Shown here piece by piece: positions 51,805 through 59,894 of a DNA stretch of 64,000 bases (positions are counted from its first letter, which is position 1; each line of letters starts with the position of its first letter). Below the pieces are notes generated by a model, which saw nothing but the letters and a program-made list of their open reading frames with translations, made no database searches and was not told where the DNA came from. Made by a program: the position numbers and the translations under genes. Source of the stretch: Actinomycetota bacterium (lineage in GTDB: Bacteria > Actinomycetota > Acidimicrobiia > Acidimicrobiales > Palsa-688); the NCBI GenBank assembly GCA_021323695.1, contig JAJPKN010000072.1:1-64000 (forward strand), in the 5' to 3' direction.

Positions 51805-53640
51805 TCAGGTGGCTACCCCGACGGGTGAGACTGCTACTGGGTGCGGCCAGATGAGCACCAGGTAGGGGCCAAAGGACAGCGACCGGCTGGGTGGGCCGAA
51901 GGTACGGGCGGCGCTGCGTTGCCCCACTGCCCCGAACGGCTGGGTCGTGTTGAAGACCAAGAACTGGAAAGTGCGGCCTTGGTACCAGCCCGCTGAGCTC
52001 TGGCGGGCGTAGCGCACGAGCCGCCCCTGGCGGTTGGCGATGACCGGCCGCACGACCACCCGCCCGTCGCTTTGCACGGTCACGACTGAAGACGACCAGT
52101 AATCGCCCAGGCCGGCCCGCAGGTCGTGCTCCTGCAGGAAGCGGGCCAGGCGGGCGGTAGGTTGCGGGGGGAGCGGCTGAGCCAGCTGCACCCCGGCACC
52201 GGCGGCGAAGCCAGCCAGGACGGCGGCTGTCCCGGCGAGGGCGGCCGGGCGCAGCCGGGGGAGCCGCGACCGGGCCGCAACCCGGCCCAGGGCCCGGCCG
52301 CCCAGGACCGCGCCGAAGACCACTGCGGGCGAAAGGTACCGGGAGTAGGCCGGGTTGGGGCTGCTGGCCACCAGCACGTAAGTTGCCAAAGACCCCAGGG
52401 TGCCGAAGGCGAGCATGTTGTCGAGCCGCGAGCCACAGGCGTTGCCGGGGGTGCCCGGGCCGACGAGCGTACCCAGGCGGGGCAGGTGGCCCCGCCTGGT
52501 GGGCAGGCCCGCTCTGGGCAGCGGGCCCCGCTGGGTGGGCGCGCCGGGGCCGCCCAGCGCGCCAACGGCGGCCCGAGCCAGGGCGCCCACCAGGCCGAAG
52601 GCCACCACAGCCAGGCCAGCCAGGTGCAGCCACTGGAGCGGTCCCGGTACGCCTCCGGGGCCGTAATAGCCGCTCCCCACCCCAAGTAGGTGACCGAGGT
52701 ACACGAACATGCGGCCTGTGCCGGCCAGCACCTGTCCTCCGGAGGCGGTGGCGGACTGCACATGCACCAGGCTGAAGGTCCCGATGGCGCCGGCGGCCCA
52801 GTGGACGGCGGCGGCCAGCCCGAGGCCCCCGAGGCCAGCGCAAACGAGGGGCGTGCCGGCTTGGGCGCGCCGTTGGCGGGCCATGGCCACCACGCCGGCC
52901 AGGCACACCGGCACTACCCCGAAAGCGGCGGTCAGCAGGTCCCCGAGCAGCCCGGCGGCCAGCAACAAGAGCCCCGCCAGCCAGCCCCAGCCCCAGCCGG
53001 TACCGGAGCCCCAGCCGGAGCCGCGGCCGGAGCCGCGGCCGGAGCCGCGGCGCGCCAAGGCGACAAAACTGGTGAGGCATACCGCCGCAGTCGTCACGTG
53101 CTGGCCGCCTTTCAGCAGGAAGATGGCCAGGCTATGGCTGGGGAGGGCCAGCAAGCCCAGAGTGGCCGACCCGCCCACAACGGCAGGGACGCCCCGGCGA
53201 CCGGCGCTGGCCGCCCAGGCGCCGAGCACGGCCGTCACTGCCGCGACCGCGGCCGGGACGGCCTGGAGGAGCACCGAACGCAGGCCGGCGACCAGGACGG
53301 CCAGCAGGTACAGGGGGCCGTCCACAGCCCAAAAGGAGTCGAGCGACAGCGCCCAGCCCTTCAGGGCCAGGTTGCCCCTGGCCATGGCCTGTCCTTCCAG
53401 CACCAAGGTGGCGCCGTCGGAACTGGGGGCTTCGGAGTGGAGCGAAAGGAAGTACAACAGGGCCGCAACCCCGGCGGTGGCCAAGGTGAGCACCGTGGCC
53501 AGCACCACCCCCCGTCGCCAGGCGCGGTACGCCGGCCGCGACACCGAGGCGGGGGCCGCGAAAGGGCTCCCACCATGGTGCGCGCCATAGGGAGCCTGGC
53601 CGCAGCTGGCGGTGCGGGGCACCTGCCGCGGTCGTTGCAC
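51805..53640 (-). CDS. Polytopic membrane protein, GT-C-like
   Basis: A 611-residue protein with about 11-12 transmembrane helices. LYFLSLHSEAPSSDGATLVLEG suggests the Asp-containing first loop of GT-C glycosyltransferases, but no complete signature is seen. A repeat RGSGRGSGRGSG then WGWGW sits in a cytoplasmic loop (about 203-225). The C-terminal ~120 residues are soluble. GTG 53640 is 7 nt after TATCGT. The gene is divergent from hisI. Confidence 0.6.
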   Translation of the reverse strand: MQRPRQVPRTASCGQAPYGAHHGGSPFAAPASVSRPAYRAWRRGVVLATVLTLATAGVAALLYFLSLHSEAPSSDGATLVLEGQAMARGNLALKGWALSLDSFWAVDGPLYLLAVLVAGLRSVLLQAVPAAVAAVTAVLGAWAASAGRRGVPAVVGGSATLGLLALPSHSLAIFLLKGGQHVTTAAVCLTSFVALARRGSGRGSGRGSGWGSGTGWGWGWLAGLLLLAAGLLGDLLTAAFGVVPVCLAGVVAMARQRRAQAGTPLVCAGLGGLGLAAAVHWAAGAIGTFSLVHVQSATASGGQVLAGTGRMFVYLGHLLGVGSGYYGPGGVPGPLQWLHLAGLAVVAFGLVGALARAAVGALGGPGAPTQRGPLPRAGLPTRRGHLPRLGTLVGPGTPGNACGSRLDNMLAFGTLGSLATYVLVASSPNPAYSRYLSPAVVFGAVLGGRALGRVAARSRLPRLRPAALAGTAAVLAGFAAGAGVQLAQPLPPQPTARLARFLQEHDLRAGLGDYWSSSVVTVQSDGRVVVRPVIANRQGRLVRYARQSSAGWYQGRTFQFLVFNTTQPFGAVGQRSAARTFGPPSRSLSFGPYLVLIWPHPVAVSPVGVAT

Positions 53641-53647
53641 GTGCTCA

Positions 53648-53653
53648 ACGATA
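53648..53653 (-). promoter_or_regulatory. -10 box TATCGT for the GT-C-like membrane gene
   Basis: It lies 7 nt before GTG 53640. Confidence 0.5.
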
Positions 53654-53675
53654 GGTGGCCCAGTTGGAGCCCCAC

Positions 53676-53681
53676 TACGAT
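53676..53681 (+). promoter_or_regulatory. -10 box TACGAT for hisI
   Basis: It lies 6 nt before ATG 53688, divergent from the box at 53648. Confidence 0.5.
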
Positions 53682-53687
53682 GGCCCT

Positions 53688-54044
53688 ATGCCTGTCGCGA
53701 CGCCCATCCATGCCACTGCCGAACAGTTGGCCGCCATCAAGTACAACCAAGAGGGCCTGGTGCCGGCCATCGTCCAGGAACAGGGCAGCGGCCAGGTGCT
53801 GATGATGGCGTGGATGAACGCCGACACCCTGCGCGAGACGCTCGAGTCCGGTCGCGCCGTGTTCTGGTCGCGCAGCCGCCAGAGCCGCTGGCGCAAGGGG
53901 GACACATCGGGCGACCGCCAGTGGGTGCGGGCTGTCCACTACGACTGCGACGGGGACACCCTGCTGCTCACGGTGGAACAGGAAGGAGCCGGGGCCTGCC
54001 ATACGGGCAACCACAGCTGCTTTTTCCGCCGGCTCGGCGACTAG
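53688..54044 (+). CDS. hisI: Phosphoribosyl-AMP cyclohydrolase
   Basis: A 118-residue monofunctional enzyme, lacking the HisE half. [63 protein letters not shown] with zinc and metal ligands are present. ATG 53688 is 6 nt after TACGAT. It is 4 kb from the main his operon; hisE and hisG are not in the window. Confidence 0.94.
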   Translation: MPVATPIHATAEQLAAIKYNQEGLVPAIVQEQGSGQVLMMAWMNADTLRETLESGRAVFWSRSRQSRWRKGDTSGDRQWVRAVHYDCDGDTLLLTVEQEGAGACHTGNHSCFFRRLGD

Positions 54045-54048
54045 GGCC

Positions 54049-54118
54049 GTGGCCAGTGCCCAGCGGCCAGTGCCCGGTGGCCAAGGCCCGGTGACCAGGG
54101 CCCGGTGACCAGGGGAGC
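54049..54118 (+). repeat. 14-bp imperfect repeats with GTGA-linked mini-ORFs before trpE
   Basis: Five units in a row follow consensus GTG(G/A)CCAGKGCCCG (54049, 54063, 54077, 54091, 54105). Units at 54077 and 54091 read GTG GCC AAG GCC CGG TGA and GTG ACC AGG GCC CGG TGA; each TGA overlaps the next GTG (GTGA), and the last GTG is the trpE start. The period equals 18-nt ORF minus 4-nt overlap. It begins 4 nt after the hisI stop. Confidence 0.8.
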
Positions 54119-55658
54119 GGTGCACCCCAGCCGGGACGAGTTCGCCAGCCTCGGCCGGGACTGGACGGTGGTCCCGGTCTGGCGGGAGCTGCTCGCCGAC
54201 CTCACTACCCCGGTAGCTGCCTTCGCCCGCCTGGTGCGGGACGAGCCCGGCTTCTTGTTGGAGTCGGTCGAGCGGGCCGAGAGCTGGGGGCGTTGGTCGT
54301 TCATCGGCCGCCGTCCTTCTGCCACCTTGGCCCTGCGGTCGGGGCAGGTCTCGGTGGAGGGTGTGGTGCCCGCCGGCGTGCCCCGTGAACGAGGGATCCT
54401 GGCTGCGGTCGAGGCACTGCTTTCCCATTACCGTTCACCGTCCCTGCCCGGCCTGCCGCCCCTGCACGGCGGCCTGGTCGGTTACCTCGGCTACGACGTG
54501 GTGCGCGAGGTCGAACGGCTGCCGTCGGCCCCACCCGACGAGCTGGGCTACCCGGACGCAATGGTCTCGGTGGTAGGCCAGGTTGCCGCCTACGACTCCT
54601 GGCGCCAGCGGGTCACTTTGGTCGAGGCGGTCCCCATCCCCACCGGGGCCGGCCCGGTGGTGCTGGACGAACTTTACGACCAGGCGGTGGCCCGGCTGGA
54701 GGAGTTCGCGGCCGAGGGGGCGAGGCCGCTGCCTGAGCCGGTGATCGAGCCGCCCGAGCGGGACGACGAACTTCCCGCCGCTACCCGGCGCACCCCGGAG
54801 GCAACCTACGCGGCGGCTGTGGAGGTGGCCAAGGAGCACATATTCGCGGGCGACATCTTCCAGGTCGTCCTGTCCCAGCGCTTCGACCTGGACCTGGAGG
54901 CGGGGCCCCTGGACCTCTACCGCAGCCTGCGCCAGGTCAACCCGAGCCCCTACATGTACCTGCTCCAGTACCCTGAACTGGCGGTTGTGGGGTCCTCGCC
55001 TGAGCCCATGGTGCGGGTCAGGGACGGGCGGGTGGTGTCCCGGCCGGTCGCCGGGACCCGCCGGCGGGGCCGGACCGAGGCCGAGGACCGCCGGCTGGCC
55101 TCCGAACTGGCTGAGCACCCCAAGGAACGGGCGGAGCACGTCATGCTGGTGGACCTGGCCCGCAACGACGTGGGCAAAGTGGTGGAGTTCGGCACCGAGA
55201 CGGTCGACGAGCTCATGACCCTCGAGCGCTACAGCCACGTCATGCACCTGACGTCGCAGGTGTCTGGCCGTTTGCGGCCGGGCCTGGGCCCGGTGGACGT
55301 GCTCAGGGCCACCCTCCCGGCCGGGACGGTGTCCGGTGCGCCCAAGGTGCGGGCCATGGAGATCATTGACGAGCTGGAGCCCGCCCGGCGAGGGCCGTAC
55401 GCGGGCGTCGTCGGTTACATCGACTTTTCCGGCAACCTGGACACCGCCATCGCCATCCGGACCATGCTCGTCGGGCCCCCTTCGGCCGATGGCCGCCGGC
55501 CGGCCAGCGTCCAAGCCGGGGCGGGCATCGTTGCCGACAGCATCGCCGATACCGAAGACCTGGAGTGCCAAAACAAGGCTGCTGCCCTCTTGGCGGCGGT
55601 GCCCGGTGCCCGCCGCATCGCCCGTGCCCGGCTGGCAGAGGCGGCCATCGGTGGCTGA
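54105..55658 (+). CDS. trpE: Anthranilate synthase component I
   Basis: A 517-residue enzyme making anthranilate from chorismate with a TrpG partner. DEPGFLLESVE (feedback Trp-binding region), EHIFAGDIFQVVLSQRF, NPSPYMYLLQ, GSSPEPMVRV, PVAGTRRRG, LVDLARNDVGKV and AGTVSGAPKVRAMEIIDE are the usual blocks. GTG 54105 is the last repeat-borne start; GTG 54120 is an in-frame alternative. It overlaps ygfZ by 8 nt. trpG is not seen. Confidence 0.93.
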   Translation: MTRGAVHPSRDEFASLGRDWTVVPVWRELLADLTTPVAAFARLVRDEPGFLLESVERAESWGRWSFIGRRPSATLALRSGQVSVEGVVPAGVPRERGILAAVEALLSHYRSPSLPGLPPLHGGLVGYLGYDVVREVERLPSAPPDELGYPDAMVSVVGQVAAYDSWRQRVTLVEAVPIPTGAGPVVLDELYDQAVARLEEFAAEGARPLPEPVIEPPERDDELPAATRRTPEATYAAAVEVAKEHIFAGDIFQVVLSQRFDLDLEAGPLDLYRSLRQVNPSPYMYLLQYPELAVVGSSPEPMVRVRDGRVVSRPVAGTRRRGRTEAEDRRLASELAEHPKERAEHVMLVDLARNDVGKVVEFGTETVDELMTLERYSHVMHLTSQVSGRLRPGLGPVDVLRATLPAGTVSGAPKVRAMEIIDELEPARRGPYAGVVGYIDFSGNLDTAIAIRTMLVGPPSADGRRPASVQAGAGIVADSIADTEDLECQNKAAALLAAVPGARRIARARLAEAAIGG

Positions 55659-56562
55659 GCTGGCCCTCGAAGACGGCTACCGCGCCCTGCGGGAAGCCGC
55701 CGGGGTGGTGGCAACCAACCGGGACGTGGTGCGCGTCGGCGGCCCGGACGCCGCCCAGTACCTGCAGGGCCAGACCAGCCAGGACCTGTTGGCCCTTCCC
55801 GCCGGGGCCGCGACCTGGGCCCTGGTCCTGCAGCCCCAAGGCAAGTTGGACGCTTTCGTGCGGGCTTACCGCGCCTCGGGGGACGAGCTCATCTTGGTGA
55901 CCGACGCCGGTGTGGGCAACAAGTTGGTAGCCCGTCTCGAGCGGTTCAAGCTCCGCACGAGGGTGGAGATAGGGCTCCTGGGTTGCCCCACGGTGGCAGT
56001 GCTCGGCCCCTCGGCTGGGCAAGCCCTGGCCGGGGCCCCGGTGGCGGGGACGGTCGTCGCCTTCGAATGGGGCGGGCTCGAAGGTTACGAACTGCTCGGT
56101 ACTGCTGCGGGAGACGTAGCCGCCCTCCGGGCAGCCGGCGTCCCGTCGGTCAGCCATGAAGCCTACGAAGCGGTGCGGGTGGAGGCCGGCTTCCCCCGGC
56201 ACGGCTCTGAACTGGACGAGCGCACGGTCCCGGCCGAAGCCGGCTTGGTGAGCGCCTCGGTCAGTTTCACCAAGGGTTGTTACACCGGCCAGGAACTGGT
56301 GGCCCGCATCGACTCCCGGGGCAGCAACGTGCCCCGCCGCCTGCGTGGGCTGCTCCTGTCGGGACCGGCTGGGCCGGGGGCGGCCCTGGTGGGGCCAAAG
56401 GGGGTGGTCGGGCGGTTGACGAGCGTCGCCTTTTCCCCTCGCTTGGGCTGGGTGGCCCTTGGCTATGTCGGCCGAGGGGTCGAGGTCAGCTCGGAGCTTG
56501 CCGTCGAGGGCGACGAGGCGGTTGAGGCGACCGTCCGAGAGCTGCCCTTGACCGGGAGCTAG
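55651..56562 (+). CDS. ygfZ: YgfZ/GcvT-family folate-binding protein
   Basis: A 303-residue protein of the COG0354 family that aids Fe-S cluster enzymes with folate. VVRVGGPDAAQYLQGQTSQDL near the N-terminus and the signature KGCYTGQELVARIDSRG (about 207-223) are present. GTG 55651 overlaps the trpE end. Fe-S enzymes elsewhere in the window (hydrogenase, KorB, RlmN, Nth) are plausible beneficiaries by inference. Confidence 0.88.
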   Translation: MAELALEDGYRALREAAGVVATNRDVVRVGGPDAAQYLQGQTSQDLLALPAGAATWALVLQPQGKLDAFVRAYRASGDELILVTDAGVGNKLVARLERFKLRTRVEIGLLGCPTVAVLGPSAGQALAGAPVAGTVVAFEWGGLEGYELLGTAAGDVAALRAAGVPSVSHEAYEAVRVEAGFPRHGSELDERTVPAEAGLVSASVSFTKGCYTGQELVARIDSRGSNVPRRLRGLLLSGPAGPGAALVGPKGVVGRLTSVAFSPRLGWVALGYVGRGVEVSSELAVEGDEAVEATVRELPLTGS

Positions 56563-56838
56563 CTAGCCGCGCTGGGCGTACTTTGGCTGGGTCAGGGGCC
56601 CGGCTTGGGCGTACTTTGCCCTGGTTTGGTGTTCTCTGTCCCAATAGCTCGTTGTCCCGGGCACTTTCAGGACAGAGAACGCGCTTTTGGGGCAAAGAAG
56701 CCGCCGTCAGGCGCCAGGGCAAAGAAGCTGCCGTCAGCCCCAGGGCAGCGCCCCTTGGGCCTGCGCGTGCTCCGGTGGGTGCCGGTAACCCGGGCCGGCC
56801 ACCGGCAGCCACTGCACGGGCCCGCTTGACTGGAGCGT
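56563..56838 (+). other. Gene-free spacer with nested inverted and direct repeats
   Basis: This 276-nt spacer is visibly less GC-rich in its middle. An 11-bp inverted pair GTTCTCTGTCC/GGACAGAGAAC (56631-56641, 56670-56680) sits inside a second pair CTTTGCCCTGG/CCAGGGCAAAG (56614-56624, 56714-56724). Direct repeats GGGCGTACTTTG and GGCAAAGAAGC(C/T)GCCGTCAG also occur. No coding frame is convincing. Confidence 0.7.
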
Positions 56839-58200
56839 GTGGCTGACCGGCGACCCCGACCTGGCACCCCTCTGGCCCTGGAGCGAGGGTCTGGACCGGT
56901 CGACGCCATGGCCCTTTATGCCTTCGTCGCCCTTGGCTTGCCCGACGGCCTGCTGGGCACCGCTTGGCCGTCGGTGAGGCGCAGTTTCGGTGCCCCACTG
57001 GCTGACCTGGGCTTGGTGCTGATAGTCGGGACCATAGGGTCGGTCGCTAGCTCGTCTGTAGCCGGAGTGGTGCTCGGGCGCTGGGGCCTGGCCCGTGCCG
57101 TGGTCCTGGCTGGCTCCCTCGGTGGCGGCGGTGCCGTGGCGGTCGTCCTTTCTCCCGGCCTGTGGCTGTTCATTGCTGGTGCGGGAGCCTTGGGCGTTGC
57201 CGCCGGCCTACTGGACAGCTCCCTCAACGCTGCCATCGCCCTAGCCAACCGCACCCGCCTGCTCAACCTGCTGCATGCCTGCTATGGCCTGGGTGCCACG
57301 GTTGGCCCGCTGATCGTAACGTCCGCGGTCTTGGCTGGTGACTGGCGGTCTTCTTACCTGGCCTTGGTGCTCGTCGAGGGCATCATGGTGGCCGGCTGGC
57401 TCGCGACCGGCCGTCCTCATGCCCCAGCCGCCCTCGCCGCCCCGCCTAGGGCGGCTGCCTCGTCCCTGCCCGGCGCCTCACCCTCCACCACCGCCCTGCC
57501 CCAGAGCACCGCCCTGCCCCAGAGCACCGCCCTGCCCGCCACCAACCCCGGGCCAGGGCCACAGGCTGCGGCTGCCTCCCGCGGGGCACGCACCGTGGGC
57601 AGGGTGGCCCTCGGCCTGGCCGTGTTTGCCCTGTGCACCGGCCTGGAAGTGTCCGCTGGCCAGTGGGCGCCCAGCTTTGACCGCAGCGTGCTGCACCTGA
57701 GCGCAGGGTTGACCGGTCTGGCGACCTTCGGCTACTGGGGCGCCTTGACCCTGGCCCGTTTCGCTCTGGCCGTGCCTGAGGCTCCCCCTAAGCCTGCCAC
57801 GGTCGTGCGCTGGGGCTGCACTGTAGCCCTCCTGGGCACGGCCGTGGCCTGGTGGCGTCCCACCGCCTCGGTGGCCATGGTGGGGCTGGTAACGGTTGGC
57901 GCAGCAGTGGCGGGGGTTTTCCCCGCCTTGGTTGCTCTCACCCCGGCCCGGGTGGGCGAGCAGATGGCGCACCATGTGATCGGCTGGCAGATCGGTGCGG
58001 CCAGTGTGGGTGGCTCGCTCATCTCCGCTGCCCTGGGGGGTGTCTTCCAGCGCTGGGGGTTGAGCCTGTTCGGCCCCAGCCTGGCCGTGGTGGCAAGTGC
58101 CCTGGTCATGGGGGCGGCCATCTTGGGGCGCGAACAGCCGGCCCCGGGGCGCGGGCAGCCAGCCCCGGGGCGGGCACGACCGGCGAGGGGCCAGAGTTGA
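56839..58200 (+). CDS. MFS transporter, fucose-permease-like
   Basis: A 453-residue major-facilitator protein with about 12 transmembrane helices and a long central loop (about 200-255) containing repeats (TALPQSTALPQSTALP). LPDGLLGTAWPSVRRSFGAPL and VGPLIVTSA recall the FucP-like sugar or drug permease branch. The C-terminus has QPAPGRGQPAPGR repeats. GTG 56839 has GGAG upstream. Its stop overlaps the bioD-like TTG (TTGA), so the substrate may relate to biotin synthesis, by inference. Confidence 0.8.
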   Translation: MADRRPRPGTPLALERGSGPVDAMALYAFVALGLPDGLLGTAWPSVRRSFGAPLADLGLVLIVGTIGSVASSSVAGVVLGRWGLARAVVLAGSLGGGGAVAVVLSPGLWLFIAGAGALGVAAGLLDSSLNAAIALANRTRLLNLLHACYGLGATVGPLIVTSAVLAGDWRSSYLALVLVEGIMVAGWLATGRPHAPAALAAPPRAAASSLPGASPSTTALPQSTALPQSTALPATNPGPGPQAAAASRGARTVGRVALGLAVFALCTGLEVSAGQWAPSFDRSVLHLSAGLTGLATFGYWGALTLARFALAVPEAPPKPATVVRWGCTVALLGTAVAWWRPTASVAMVGLVTVGAAVAGVFPALVALTPARVGEQMAHHVIGWQIGAASVGGSLISAALGGVFQRWGLSLFGPSLAVVASALVMGAAILGREQPAPGRGQPAPGRARPARGQS

Positions 58201-58886
58201 AGCTGGTCATCATCGCCGGGACCGGCACCGAGGTGGGCAAGACGTGGCTCGGCTGCCAGCTGGCGCTCCAGCTGGGCCGGGCCGGCTTCAGGGTGGCTGC
58301 CCGCAAGCTCGCCCAGTCGTTCCACCCGAGCGAGCTGGGCAGGACCGACGCCGAGCTGCTGGCCGAGGCCACCGGGGAAAGGGCGACCGATGTGTGCCCG
58401 GCCCACCGCTGGTACCCCCGGCCCATGGCGCCTCCCATGGCAGCTGAGTCCATGGGCCTCCCGCCCGTGACCCTGGCCGGCTTGCTGGCGGAGCTCAGCT
58501 GGCCAGGGCTCGCCCACATCGGGTTGCTGGAACAAGCGGGAGGGTTGGGGTCCCCGCAAGCCGTGGACGCTGATGGCACCGACGTGGTCAAGGCGCTGGC
58601 CCCTCAGCTGGTGGTCCTGGTGGCGGCTCCCGGCCTCGGCACCTTGAGCAGCACCCGCTTGGCGCTGAGGGCACTGGGCAGCCAGGACGCGGTCGTGTAC
58701 CTGAACCGCTTCGACCCGGCCGACGAGCTGCACGAACGGAACCGGCGTTGGTTGGCCGAGCGCGAGCACCTGGAAGTGCTGTCCCGTCCGGGGGACCTGG
58801 GCCGCCGGGTAGCCCAGGCGCTGGAGCGGCCCGCGGGCCGCCCAGGGCCATCAGCCGGCAGTGATCGACCAGCGGATGCTGAGTGA
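58197..58886 (+). CDS. bioD: Dethiobiotin synthetase-like protein
   Basis: A 229-residue P-loop enzyme. AGTGTEVGKTWLG (7-19) is the nucleotide loop, AARKLAQSFHP the substrate-lysine region (usual KPVxSG is KLAQSF here), RWYPRPMAPPMAAE the middle block, and LEQAGGLGSPQA then PGLGTLSSTRLALRALG. The start TTG 58197 overlaps the MFS stop and follows GAGGGG. Other bio genes are not visible. Divergence at the lysine motif makes exact function uncertain. Confidence 0.7.
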   Translation: MKLVIIAGTGTEVGKTWLGCQLALQLGRAGFRVAARKLAQSFHPSELGRTDAELLAEATGERATDVCPAHRWYPRPMAPPMAAESMGLPPVTLAGLLAELSWPGLAHIGLLEQAGGLGSPQAVDADGTDVVKALAPQLVVLVAAPGLGTLSSTRLALRALGSQDAVVYLNRFDPADELHERNRRWLAEREHLEVLSRPGDLGRRVAQALERPAGRPGPSAGSDRPADAE

Positions 58887-59786
58887 AGACCCCGGCGCCA
58901 GCTCTACCAGCCCCATGCCGTTGTTGAAGCAGTTGGGGGCGCAGGTGTAGGGCTCGATGGCGAGGCCCGCGCGCTTGGCTTCGGCGAGCGTGTCCCCGCT
59001 GTAGAGCTGGAGGAACCGCACCGGCGGGTGGTAGGTGCAGGTGACCCGTAGGGCACCATCGGGCGAAGCCAGGCTGAGCCGTGCGCAGCCGTCCGCGTCA
59101 GGGACGAGGTGGGTGTAGGTGACGTCGAGCTCGGTGGCGCCAATTGGGACGGGGGACCGGAAGTCGTAGCGGGTGCCGTCGACGGGCACAGCGGGGCCAC
59201 GGGGCGCGGCCCAGCCGTCTGGTTCGAAGTAGTGGGTGGCCGGCACCTGCAGCACGGCGTCGTCCACGCTGGGCGTGCCCACCGTGAAGTAGGGGTGGTG
59301 CCCGAAGCCGAACGGAGCGGCCCGGTTGCTCAAGTTGGTGGCGGTCGTCACCATCTCCAGCTCAGGGCCGTTCCACGAGTACGACTGCTCGAGGGCCAGG
59401 CTGAACGGGTACCCGGGCAGGGCCAGCAGGCGGTGGGACAACTTGAGGGCGCTGGTGGAGCGGGCGGCCAGTTGCCAGGGGCGCCAGCGGACCAGCCCGT
59501 GGATCGCCGAGTTGGTGACCAGGTCGTCTATGGGCAACTGGTAGGTGCAGCCACCGAAGCAGTAGCGCCCGTCGGGGATCCGGCCGGGCCAGGGGACGAG
59601 CAACTGGCCGTGGCTGCTGTTGCCCGCGTAGCCGTCCTGGTTGGCTACCCAGAGCAGGTCTGTGCCCGCCACGCGGACCTGCACCAGGCTGGCTCCCTGC
59701 TCAGAGATGACCGCTTGGCGGTCCCCATGGGTGATCTCGAACAGCTCACCTGCCCGGGGGGACGACCGCAGCCTGCTCAGCAGCAC
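58851..59786 (-). CDS. galM: Aldose 1-epimerase
   Basis: A 311-residue mutarotase interconverting alpha and beta sugar anomers. VPWPGRIPDGRY, NSAIHGLVRWRPW (catalytic His), FGFGHHPYFTVG and LAIEPYTCAPNCFNNGMG (Glu) are the expected blocks. GTG 59786 is 7 nt after TACCCT. The 3' end overlaps the convergent bioD-like gene by 36 bp. Confidence 0.88.
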   Translation of the reverse strand: MLLSRLRSSPRAGELFEITHGDRQAVISEQGASLVQVRVAGTDLLWVANQDGYAGNSSHGQLLVPWPGRIPDGRYCFGGCTYQLPIDDLVTNSAIHGLVRWRPWQLAARSTSALKLSHRLLALPGYPFSLALEQSYSWNGPELEMVTTATNLSNRAAPFGFGHHPYFTVGTPSVDDAVLQVPATHYFEPDGWAAPRGPAVPVDGTRYDFRSPVPIGATELDVTYTHLVPDADGCARLSLASPDGALRVTCTYHPPVRFLQLYSGDTLAEAKRAGLAIEPYTCAPNCFNNGMGLVELAPGSSLSIRWSITAG

Positions 59787-59793
59787 CTCCAGT

Positions 59794-59799
59794 AGGGTA
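59794..59799 (-). promoter_or_regulatory. -10 box TACCCT for galM
   Basis: It lies 7 nt before GTG 59786, separating galM from the hydrogenase operon upstream. Confidence 0.5.
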
Positions 59800-59894
59800 G
59801 CGGTTCCTGGCGGCTCAGTTGCAAAGCGCTTTCGCTGGCGTTGCCAGGGGCTTTGTCCTGGTGCAGCTCGACTGGCCCTGGCGCAGCTCGGCGG

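Noticed and set aside
56563-56838. Insertion sequence
   Set aside because: No transposase frame and no target-site duplication could be identified; left as an unexplained repeat region.
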